Positions 1-5,975 of a DNA stretch of 9,242 nt are shown here, piece by piece. Origin of the DNA: an uncultured Bacteroidales bacterium (lineage in GTDB: Bacteria; Bacteroidota; Bacteroidia; Bacteroidales; UBA932). How positions within the stretch are numbered: the stretch's first letter is position 1; the number at the start of each line of letters is the position of its first letter. The translations under genes were made by a program, and so were the position numbers. The notes under the pieces were generated by a model, which saw nothing but the letters and a program-made list of their open reading frames with translations, was not told the DNA's origin and did no database searches. The stretch spans positions 1-9,242 of the forward strand of contig CALADR010000145.1 of assembly GCA_937890845.1 (NCBI GenBank), given 5' to 3'.

Positions 1-54
1 TAGAATACAGGCCTGTCACGCCTGGGGTCGCGGGTTCGAGTCCCGTCCGCACCG
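1..54 (+). tRNA. tRNA-Asp (anticodon GTC), 3' portion
   Basis: This is the 3' part of a tRNA gene cut by the left window edge. The anticodon arm is at 8-24: stem CAGGC/GCCTG, loop CTGTCAC, anticodon GTC at 15-17, which reads aspartate codons GAC and GAU. A 5-nt variable region (25-29) follows. The T arm is at 30-46, with loop TTCGAGT. The 3' acceptor strand CCGCACC is at 47-53 and the discriminator is G at 54, the base expected for tRNA-Asp. No CCA is encoded, so the tail must be added after transcription. The D stem's 3' strand (GAAT, 3-6) is present; the 5' acceptor strand and most of the D arm are outside. Amino acid identity is firm because the anticodon loop is complete. Confidence 0.95.
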
Positions 55-55
55 C

Positions 56-90
56 AAACGTCTCCGAATTATCGGAGACGTTTTTGTTTT
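56..90 (+). terminator. Intrinsic terminator of tRNA-Asp
   Basis: A perfect inverted repeat starts right after the tRNA: the arm ACGTCTCCGA (58-67), a 4-nt loop (68-71) and the arm TCGGAGACGT (72-81), extended by A-T pairs at its base. A run of T broken by one G follows (81-90). Stem plus T tract on the + strand is the classical Rho-independent form, and its position ends the tRNA transcript. Confidence 0.93.
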
Positions 91-408
91 ATTACCTATC
101 TGCATATAATACCGGTATACACCGGATCACCTGCAAAGGTATATTGATATTGTAAAGTAAAATAGTCAAGCGAATAAACGCTGTAAAATAGTTTAGTCAA
201 TCGCCTCTAAATCTGTCAAGCATTTTCAGTGATAGTCACTTTTACAGCATAAAGATAGCGCGGACCAGTCCGGCAGAATCATTGAAAAAAGAATAATGAT
301 ATGATTCTTGCCGTTATCGGCACAATCGGATGTTGGTAACATATTATTATGTTAATAACATAATGGCCTTTGGGATTCCTGATTTTGGCTGTGACTCCGG
401 ATGGTACG
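91..408. other. Gene-free spacer with many inverted repeats
   Basis: No convincing coding frame lies between the tRNA terminator and the pnp terminator. The stretch holds several hairpin-forming repeats: CCGGT/ACCGG at 112-125; GCTGTAAAA (180-188) against TTTTACAGC (240-248); AGTGA/TCACT at 228-240; CGGAC/GTCCG at 261-272; a 12-bp stem with one bulged T at 271-282/301-313; TGCCG/CGGCA at 309-322; and two overlapping hairpins at 337-364. Imperfect direct repeats around GTAAAATAG start at 157 and 183. It could be an unannotated small RNA, remains of an inactivated element, or ordinary AT-rich spacer. No good Bacteroides-type promoter pair was found for it. Confidence 0.5.
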
Positions 409-448
409 AAAAAACGAGGCTGACTCAAGTATGAGCCAGCCTCGTTTT
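409..448 (-). terminator. Terminator after pnp, probably bidirectional
   Basis: A 12-bp perfect stem (411-422 paired with 437-448; core CGAGGCTG/CAGCCTCG) continues through an inner CTCA/TGAG helix. Read on the - strand it lies 12 nt after the pnp stop codon and ends in a U run, the complement of A409-A414. The opposite side has TTTT at 445-448, so it may also stop + strand transcription arriving from the tRNA side. Confidence 0.9.
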
Positions 449-460
449 AAGTTTAGGGAT

Positions 461-2851
461 TTATAAAATATCTGATCCGTTGTTATAGTCAGGTGTTTCA
501 AATCCTGCGTCAGAGTTCTTCTCAGAAGCAGGTGCGTCGTTGAACTGCCTCTCTTCGCGGCGAGGAGTCCTGCGGTCGTCACGGCGGTCATTCCTGCGCT
601 CATCGCTGCCTCTGCGGTCATCACGACGTGGTCCTCTGCGGTCATCGCGGCGGTCGTCACGGCGTGGACCTCTGTCTCCTGCTGCAGGACGAGGTCTGCG
701 CTCAGGCTCTACATAACCTTCTGGCTTTTCAATAAGAGCTTTGCGTGAAAGTCTCATCTTTCCAGTCTTGGCATCGATTTCAAGAAGTTTCACATCCACT
801 TCATCGCCGATGTTGAGTACATCCTCTACTTTCTCTGTCTTTGCCCAGTCAAGTTCTGAAATATGGAGAAGACCTTCCTTGCCTGGAAGAATTTCTACAA
901 ATGCACCGAATTCAAGGATTGAAACCACTTTTCCATGATATACTGTGCCTACTTCAGGAACTGCGCAGATGCCGTTAATCCAGTCCAGAGCCTTATCCAT
1001 AGACTCTTTGTTCTCTCCGAATATATCTACGATTCCTTCACTTACTCCATTTGCATTGTCCTCAGTGATAGTTACTACAGTACCGGTCTCTCTCTGAATC
1101 TTCTGGATTACTTCACCGCCTTTTCCGATGATGGCGCCGATGAATTCACCTGGAACCCTGATTTGGATGATGCGCGGAACGAACGGCTTGTAATCCTCAC
1201 GTGGCTCGCTGATGCATTTCATCATTTCACCCATAATGTGCATTCTGCCCTGACGCGCCTGCTCAAGTGCTCTTTCGAGAACATCGTATGACAGTCCGTC
1301 CACTTTGATATCCATCTGTGTAGCTGTAATACCGTCTTTTGTTCCTGTCACCTTGAAGTCCATATCTCCGAGGTGGTCCTCGTCACCGAGAATATCGGTA
1401 AGGATTGCGTATCTGTCGTTTGGCTTTTCTGCGTCTGTGATAAGACCCATTGCAACACCTGCAACCGGTTTCTTTATTTTGACTCCAGCGTCCATAAGTG
1501 CAAGACAGCCGGCGCATACTGTAGCCATGGATGACGAACCGTTTGATTCGAGAATATCAGAAACCACGCGTACTGCGTATGGGTTTTCAGGTGCTGTAGG
1601 CACCATTGGCTTAAGTGCTCTCCACGCAAGGTTTCCATGTCCGATTTCGCGGCGTCCGATACCTCTCTGTGCCTTTGCTTCTCCTGTTGAGAAAGGAGGG
1701 AAGTTGTAGTGGAGGACGAACTGTTCTGTTCCCTGTACAAGAACCTCGTCAAGCTCTTTCATATCGAGTTTTGTTCCGAGAGTTACAGTCGAAAGTGACT
1801 GTGTTTCACCGCGGGTGAATATTGCTGATCCGTGTGCGCAAGGCAGGTAGCCTACTTCACACCAGATATGTCTTACCTGGGTAGTCTGACGGCCGTCGAG
1901 ACGTACACCTTCATCAAGGATGAGGTTTCTCATCGCAGCCTTTTCCACTGCATGGTAGTATCTTTCTACCATCATTTTCTTTTCTTCACGCTCTTCTTCA
2001 GGGAGAGTCTGGTAGAACTCTTCTTTCAGGGCGTCGAATGCGTCTGATCTTTCGTGTTTTGCAGATCCGGATTTTGCAATGGCATAGCATCTGTCATAGC
2101 AGAAAGCTTCTATAGCCTTGCGGAGATCTTCGTCGTTTTCTTCGTGGCAGTATGTTCTCTTTACAGTCTTGCCTGCCTCTTCCATCAGTTCCATCTGCAC
2201 TTTGCAGTGTCTCTTGATTTCCTCATGTGCAAACTTGATGGCTTCAAGCATTTCAGCTTCGCTTACCTCATTCATCTCACCTTCGACCATCATGATGTTG
2301 TCGTATGTGGCAGCAACCATAATGTCTATATCCGCATTAGCCATTTCGCTGAATGCAGGGTTGATTTTGAGTTCACCGTTTATACGTGCTACGCGAACTT
2401 CTGAAATAGGTCCTCCGAACGGAATGTCACTCACTGCAAGGGCTGATGATGCTGCAAGTCCTGCAAGAGCGTCCGGCTGAATGTCTTTTTCTGCTGAAAT
2501 GAGGTTGATTGTAACATATACCTCTGCATGGAAATCTTCAGGGAATAGCGGCCTGAGAGCCCTGTCAACAAGTCTGGCTGTGAGGATTTCAGCATCAGAA
2601 GCCTTTCCTTCACGCTTCATGAATCCGCCCGGGAATCTTCCGGCAGAAGCGAATTTCTCCTTGTAATCGACCTGAAGAGGCATGAAATCCACATCTTCTT
2701 TTGCGTCTTTTGCACAAGTGACGCATGCGAGCAGCATTGTGCCGCCCATTTTCACTACTACAGAACCGTCAGCCTGTTTGGCCAGTTTTCCGGTTTCAAT
2801 TTCAATTACCCTTCCGTCGGATAATTCGATCTTTTTGTTGATAATGTTCAT
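461..2851 (-). CDS. pnp: Polyribonucleotide nucleotidyltransferase (PNPase)
   Basis: PNPase degrades RNA 3' to 5' by phosphorolysis, releasing nucleoside diphosphates, and can run in reverse to add tails; in other bacteria it acts as a cytoplasmic trimer. All domains are visible in the 796 residues. The first RNase PH fold (about 1-225) has the conserved loop GRFPGGFMKREG (71-82). A helical linker (about 240-310) and the second RNase PH fold (about 320-555) follow. The active site shows ESNGSSSMA (435-443) and GDEDHLGDMDFK (489-500), with aspartates 490 and 496. The KH domain (about 558-622) has its GKGG loop at 576-579, and the S1 domain (about 634-703) follows. Residues 715-770 form an unusual Arg/Asp-rich tail, making it longer than the 711 residues of E. 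coli PNPase. The start at 2851 fits the family N terminus. It lies downstream of rpsO, a conserved order, but a terminator separates the two. Confidence 0.98.
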   Translation of the reverse strand: MNIINKKIELSDGRVIEIETGKLAKQADGSVVVKMGGTMLLACVTCAKDAKEDVDFMPLQVDYKEKFASAGRFPGGFMKREGKASDAEILTARLVDRALRPLFPEDFHAEVYVTINLISAEKDIQPDALAGLAASSALAVSDIPFGGPISEVRVARINGELKINPAFSEMANADIDIMVAATYDNIMMVEGEMNEVSEAEMLEAIKFAHEEIKRHCKVQMELMEEAGKTVKRTYCHEENDEDLRKAIEAFCYDRCYAIAKSGSAKHERSDAFDALKEEFYQTLPEEEREEKKMMVERYYHAVEKAAMRNLILDEGVRLDGRQTTQVRHIWCEVGYLPCAHGSAIFTRGETQSLSTVTLGTKLDMKELDEVLVQGTEQFVLHYNFPPFSTGEAKAQRGIGRREIGHGNLAWRALKPMVPTAPENPYAVRVVSDILESNGSSSMATVCAGCLALMDAGVKIKKPVAGVAMGLITDAEKPNDRYAILTDILGDEDHLGDMDFKVTGTKDGITATQMDIKVDGLSYDVLERALEQARQGRMHIMGEMMKCISEPREDYKPFVPRIIQIRVPGEFIGAIIGKGGEVIQKIQRETGTVVTITEDNANGVSEGIVDIFGENKESMDKALDWINGICAVPEVGTVYHGKVVSILEFGAFVEILPGKEGLLHISELDWAKTEKVEDVLNIGDEVDVKLLEIDAKTGKMRLSRKALIEKPEGYVEPERRPRPAAGDRGPRRDDRRDDRRGPRRDDRRGSDERRNDRRDDRRTPRREERQFNDAPASEKNSDAGFETPDYNNGSDIL
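571..664 (-). repeat. Direct repeats encoding the PNPase Arg/Asp tail
   Basis: The 3' end of pnp contains short exact direct repeats. CCTCTGCGGTCATC occurs at 609-622 and again at 633-646, a 24-bp period equal to eight codons. CGGTCGTCACGGCG occurs at 573-586 and 651-664, 78 bp apart. All shifts are multiples of three, so the frame is kept and the protein repeats units of the form RRDDRRGP. The pattern suggests growth and shrinkage of the tail by slippage or unequal recombination, so its length may differ between strains. Confidence 0.85.
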
Positions 2852-2860
2852 GAATTGTTT

Positions 2861-2962
2861 TTCAACCTGCCTCCCCCTATGGGAGTTGATTAATATTATT
2901 GTCTTCTTCCTTTATACCATTCCGAAATATATATTGTGTTCCAGTGCCTGCTGCAGGTTGAA
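2861..2962 (-). promoter_or_regulatory. Structured pnp leader: long-range inverted repeat around a hairpin
   Basis: TTCAACCTGC (2861-2870) and GCAGGTTGAA (2953-2962) form a perfect 10-bp inverted repeat 82 nt apart in the pnp leader. The proximal arm ends 9 nt before the ATG. Inside lies a hairpin CTCCC/GGGAG (2871-2885). On the mRNA it takes in part of a purine run, GGGGGAGG (2870-2877), which could otherwise resemble a Shine-Dalgarno sequence although it is 18 nt from the start. In E. coli, pnp controls itself through a leader duplex cut by RNase III and then degraded by PNPase. Equivalent use here is inference. The leader would fold only on transcripts beginning upstream of 2962, for example read-through from rpsO. 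Confidence 0.5.
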
Positions 2963-2994
2963 TGGTTTGTTAACAGACACGTTGACCGATTTCT

Positions 2995-3035
2995 AAAAAA
3001 AGAGGCTTGATGCCTTTTACGGCAAAAGCCTCTTT
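2995..3035 (-). terminator. Intrinsic terminator between rpsO and pnp
   Basis: A 10-bp stem (2999-3008 paired with 3026-3035; core AGAGGCTT/AAGCCTCT) carries a further small helix TGCC/GGCA (3011-3014/3021-3024) and ends in a U run on the - strand (complement of A2995-A3001). It starts 43 nt after the rpsO stop codon. A separate GC-rich hairpin, GCCGGA/TCCGGC (3048-3053/3061-3066), lies between the stop codon and the terminator. Together they should end most rpsO transcripts and protect the 3' end, leaving some read-through into pnp possible. Confidence 0.88.
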
Positions 3036-3078
3036 ACTTTGGCTGGGGCCGGAACTGTCCTCCGGCTCCGGTATCCTT

Positions 3079-3357
3079 TTATCGACGGAGGCCGAGCTCC
3101 TTGACGATGCTTCTGTATCTCTCGATATCCTTTTCCTTGAGGTAATCAAGGAGACGGCGTCTCTGACCAACGAGCTTAAGAAGTGAGCGACGTGTAACGT
3201 TGTCCTTCTTGTTCTGTTTTAGGTGCTCAGTCAGGTGAGCGATACGGTAGGAAAATAGAGCAACTTGACTCTCTGGTGAGCCGGTGTCTTTATTGGACTT
3301 TCCGTACTTCGCGAAAATCTCTTGCTTTTTTTCAGCCTGTAGATATTCAGCAGTCAT
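3079..3357 (-). CDS. rpsO: 30S ribosomal protein S15
   Basis: S15 is a primary 16S rRNA binding protein of the 30S platform and contributes to a bridge with the 50S subunit. The 92-residue product has the family's helical pattern and hallmark stretches: KYGKSNKDTGSPESQVALFS (about 18-37), RIAHLTEHLKQNKKD, RRSLLKLVGQRRRLLDYLK and the C-terminal YRSIVKELGLRR. Usual family length is about 88-90. The frame stays open upstream as far as 3450. The ATG at 3357 is chosen because earlier ATGs fall in or at the edge of the promoter at 3421-3451 and would add residues unlike S15. No Shine-Dalgarno sequence is present; the region before the ATG is A/T rich, as is common in Bacteroidota. pnp follows on the same strand. 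Confidence 0.98.
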   Translation of the reverse strand: MTAEYLQAEKKQEIFAKYGKSNKDTGSPESQVALFSYRIAHLTEHLKQNKKDNVTRRSLLKLVGQRRRLLDYLKEKDIERYRSIVKELGLRR

Positions 3358-3390
3358 CTGCAAAAAGATTAAAAAGTTAATAAAAATTTT

Positions 3391-3415
3391 GCTTATTCCA
3401 ATAAGGGGCATAAGC
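3391..3415 (-). promoter_or_regulatory. rpsO 5' UTR with two competing hairpins
   Basis: The leader between the inferred transcription start (about 3413) and the rpsO ATG contains two helices that share bases. One pairs GCTTAT (3391-3396) with ATAAGC (3410-3415). The other pairs CTTATT (3392-3397) with AATAAG (3400-3405). Only one can form at a time. S15 represses its own mRNA through leader structures in several bacterial groups. Whether this leader binds S15 is not shown by the sequence, and the outermost bases depend on the exact transcription start. Confidence 0.35.
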
Positions 3416-3420
3416 GGCCG

Positions 3421-3451
3421 CAAAGATAGTGATTTTTTGTGATAAAACAAA
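3421..3451 (-). promoter_or_regulatory. Bacteroides-type promoter of rpsO
   Basis: On the - strand, TTTG (3448-3451) is followed after exactly 19 nt by TATCTTTG (3421-3428). This matches the Bacteroidota primary sigma consensus TTTG / TAnnTTTG with normal spacing. Transcription would begin near 3413, giving a leader of about 55 nt before rpsO. An A-rich stretch lies beside the -33 box. The promoter starts 43 bp after the stop codon of the preceding lipoprotein gene, so rpsO does not depend on that operon. Confidence 0.88.
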
Positions 3452-3494
3452 TTTTTTTAACCCTTGCCAGAGCTGTCTTTCCAGCCTTTTACGG

Positions 3495-4859
3495 TTATTC
3501 TCTGATAATTGATATTTCATCAATGAAAAATCTTCCTTTTCCGCTCCCGTTACTTCTTATGGTAATGGTATCATTCGGTTTAAGATTTGGAATCGCTACA
3601 GTAACTGTTTTAAGAATCATGTCTGTCAATACAGCAGGGTTTCCGTTTGAGGCCTCTGAGTCTGTAATTGCTATTGGTCCGGCAACTTTGGTATCGTTGA
3701 CATATATGTCGACATGTTTGTTATCGACGGTATATCCTGCACTCGCAGTTACTTCAGCCCATGGCGTGGCCTTGAATGATAGCTTGACAGCATTGCCTTC
3801 TGCGCTGAGTTTTTCACTTCCGAGAGCCAGGATACGGAATACTCCAGGATTGCTTCCATTTCCGCATTTTGTATATCCAGGACATGGCTGAATATCTCCT
3901 TTACCGTCACCGCGATCCCAAATTCTGGTGTATCCTATCCATTTGTATACTTCTTCGTTGAAACTGGCTGATGTATAGTAGTTTCCGTAGGTTTTGCTGG
4001 CCTCATTTACGGTATTCCACTGTAGTTTCCAAATGCTTGTAACGGTATTGTCGTTCTTTATTCTTGCTCCGGCAGCCTGATGAAGCCAGTCTCCGCCTCC
4101 GACACATGCTCTGTCGAAATCTTCATGAAAGATTTCATTTTCAGCTGGTGTGCGGATTTCTGTTGTAGCTTCAAGCCATTCCGACCAGATGGCTTCTTGA
4201 TCGGCACCTCCACAGCGCACTCTGAAATAATAGGATGTTCCCGGTGTGAGTAAGTTTTCAGCCTTGCCGATAGCCTTGCTATTACCTTCTGTAAGGCCGA
4301 GGAACGTAAACCTGGTCGGGAAGTCATACGGCCATTGGGCGTTGTTTGATTTTGTTGTCCACGTATAACTGTAAGTGGCCTGTCTGATGGCTTTATCAGA
4401 CGGTTCGCTTGCGCACTGTACAGTGTAAGTCCTGTCTGCCGATACATCATCCCAAGTAAAAGTCAGAGATGATGTGCTTTTGGCGTATAGACTTACATTA
4501 GTTGGCGGTGCGGCAAGGTTCTTGCCTTTCTGTCTTATACTGAGCGGAATTCTGTCTGTCCCGCATACTACAGAAAGTGATGCTTCTCTGAGTGTTCCGG
4601 TGTTTTCTGTATAGTTGACAGTTATTTCTCTGGAACCATGCCATCCTTCTGGAGTGACAGTGCACCATTCCGGGATACTTTCTATGCTCCAGTCTCCTGG
4701 TGCTGATATTATGATAGTTTTGATGCCTTCGTTGGGATCTGCTTCTATCATATTTTCCGAAATGGCAAACAGGTCAGGCTGTTCTATGTCCTGCTTGCAT
4801 CCGGACAAGGCGATAGCTGCAAGTACGGTATAAAAAATATATTTGCTCAGTTTCTTCAT
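3495..4859 (-). CDS. Surface glycan-binding-type lipoprotein with BACON and FN3-like domains
   Basis: This 454-residue lipoprotein is encoded directly after the SusC/SusD pair, the place where accessory surface glycan-binding proteins usually sit. Residues 1-20 are a signal peptide with lipobox LSGC (Cys21), followed by acidic residues. Residues about 30-112 look like a BACON domain: FAISENMIEADPNEG, then GDWSIESIPEWCTVTP and a closing LSIRQKGK. Residues about 118-233 resemble a fibronectin type III fold, with PPTNVSL, LTFTWDDVS and a late LTPGTSYYFRVRC. The C-terminal part (about 244-454), opening with HEDFDR and ending FFIDEISIIRE, looks like a beta-sandwich of unknown ligand. No catalytic motif is seen. 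It starts 17 nt after the susD stop, so it is probably in the same operon. Glycan binding is inferred from context; the domain calls are by eye. Confidence 0.8.
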   Translation of the reverse strand: MKKLSKYIFYTVLAAIALSGCKQDIEQPDLFAISENMIEADPNEGIKTIIISAPGDWSIESIPEWCTVTPEGWHGSREITVNYTENTGTLREASLSVVCGTDRIPLSIRQKGKNLAAPPTNVSLYAKSTSSLTFTWDDVSADRTYTVQCASEPSDKAIRQATYSYTWTTKSNNAQWPYDFPTRFTFLGLTEGNSKAIGKAENLLTPGTSYYFRVRCGGADQEAIWSEWLEATTEIRTPAENEIFHEDFDRACVGGGDWLHQAAGARIKNDNTVTSIWKLQWNTVNEASKTYGNYYTSASFNEEVYKWIGYTRIWDRGDGKGDIQPCPGYTKCGNGSNPGVFRILALGSEKLSAEGNAVKLSFKATPWAEVTASAGYTVDNKHVDIYVNDTKVAGPIAITDSEASNGNPAVLTDMILKTVTVAIPNLKPNDTITIRSNGSGKGRFFIDEISIIRE

Positions 4860-4877
4860 GATATTCTGAAATTATGA

Positions 4878-5975
4878 TTAATAACCTGGATTTTGTACCA
4901 AATGCTGGTTTTTGTTGATCTGGTTAAGCGGAATGGCGAGCCAGTAACTTTTAGGAGACTCGAATATACGTACACGTCCACCCTGATTGGCTTCAATTAC
5001 CTGGTAGAACTCATCCTGAGTCTTTCCATCGCGGTTCCAAGAGCGTGGTGCCTTGTTCATAATCTCAGGAGCCTCTTTCCATCTGCGTATGTCATGGAAT
5101 CTGCGGCCTTCAAAAAGGAATTCAATAGAACGTTCCTGATGCAGAACCTTGCGCAGTTTCTCTCCGGAAGGGATGCCGCCTGCAAGAGCCCATGATTCTT
5201 CAAAATCAGGTAGTCCGCATCTGGTGCGAATCTTATTGATATAGCCGAGACTTTTCGAACTGAGTGCCCCGTTATATTCAAAGTCGGCTTCCGCATAGCT
5301 AAGATACAATTCAGGCAGTCTCATATATGGATACGCATAGTGGCGGTAGTTGTATTTGTTAGTAGACTTGATGTAGGAACTGGACTTGTGAATCCATTTT
5401 TGACATAGATATCCTGTACAGCTTTGGTACTCGTCGTTTGTATTAAGTGTGCTTCCATGTAGTTCACCTCCGCGCAATTCCAGAGTGATAGTCTTACCGT
5501 CTATTTCGAAATCACCCCTGTCAAATCCGATGGATGCATAAAAGCGAGGTTCTCTGTTGCGGTGCAGTCTGGCTGTATTATCTCCTGGAGCTACTTTGTA
5601 TAGGTCTTCTATACTTAGTCCTTGAGACTTGATTTCTGGATCGTCTTCAAGAGGCAACCCGTTTTTTGTATAGTACATTTCCACTGCTTCCATAGTAGGG
5701 ACGAGTGTTGTTTTCCATCCTTTGGACATGTCGTTTTTGAAGGATCTGGCTCCTCCGTAGCGCTGTAGTCCTTCTATACCGCTTTGTCCGCCTTTTGCCA
5801 TAATGAATTCATCCCCGTTCCAAGGTTCCTCCACAAATGTGTCTCTGTAGTTCTTTACACCTTGCCTGAACTCATCAAGGGAAGAATCCAGATTGGTATA
5901 TAGAGAATAGTTCGGTTTTCCAGTAGCTGGGTTTATTTTTTCTGCAAGTTGGATTGCCGCTTCGGCTGCGTCCAT
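4878..5975 (-). CDS. SusD-like lipoprotein, C-terminal fragment
   Basis: This is the downstream piece of the broken susD-like gene, open from an ATG at 5975 that overlaps the end of the upstream frame by 43 bp. That ATG spans the AAA/TGG codons of the upstream frame and is probably not a natural start; the fragment has no signal peptide. RagB/SusD C-terminal hallmarks are present: MRLPELYLSYAEADFEYNG (218-236), QERSIEFLFEGRRFHDIRRW (280-299) and the ending YWLAIPLNQINKNQHLVQ followed by NPGY. Without the frame being restored it would stay in the cytoplasm if made at all. Translational coupling at the overlap is possible but unproven. Confidence 0.7.
   Translation of the reverse strand: MDAAEAAIQLAEKINPATGKPNYSLYTNLDSSLDEFRQGVKNYRDTFVEEPWNGDEFIMAKGGQSGIEGLQRYGGARSFKNDMSKGWKTTLVPTMEAVEMYYTKNGLPLEDDPEIKSQGLSIEDLYKVAPGDNTARLHRNREPRFYASIGFDRGDFEIDGKTITLELRGGELHGSTLNTNDEYQSCTGYLCQKWIHKSSSYIKSTNKYNYRHYAYPYMRLPELYLSYAEADFEYNGALSSKSLGYINKIRTRCGLPDFEESWALAGGIPSGEKLRKVLHQERSIEFLFEGRRFHDIRRWKEAPEIMNKAPRSWNRDGKTQDEFYQVIEANQGGRVRIFESPKSYWLAIPLNQINKNQHLVQNPGY

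Noticed and set aside
30..54. tRNA 3' end as an integration attachment site
   Set aside because: No second copy of the tRNA 3' end and no integrase are visible in the window.
134..141. TACCTTTG on the - strand, an exact match to the Bacteroides -7 box
   Set aside because: No TTTG lies 19-21 nt upstream and no gene follows; it would only read antisense into the tRNA-Asp terminator.
250..257. TATCTTTA on the - strand as a promoter element
   Set aside because: It lacks the final G and a -33 box, and has no gene downstream.
352..660. Open frame of 102 codons over the pnp 3' end and terminator
   Set aside because: It lies in another frame of the repeat tail on the same strand and starts inside pnp; its Ala/Thr/Met-rich product is a shadow of the repeats.
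2924..2931. TATATTTC as a pnp -7 box on the - strand
   Set aside because: The last consensus base differs and no TTTG is found at the -33 position, so I do not call a pnp promoter.
3012..3022. Repeat of the 11-mer GCCTTTTACGG here and at 3484-3494
   Set aside because: Only the core is shared, flanks differ, and the second copy forms no terminator; probably chance.
3358..3450. N-terminal extension of rpsO to an earlier ATG
   Set aside because: The extension overlaps the promoter and does not resemble S15; the start at 3357 gives the family length.
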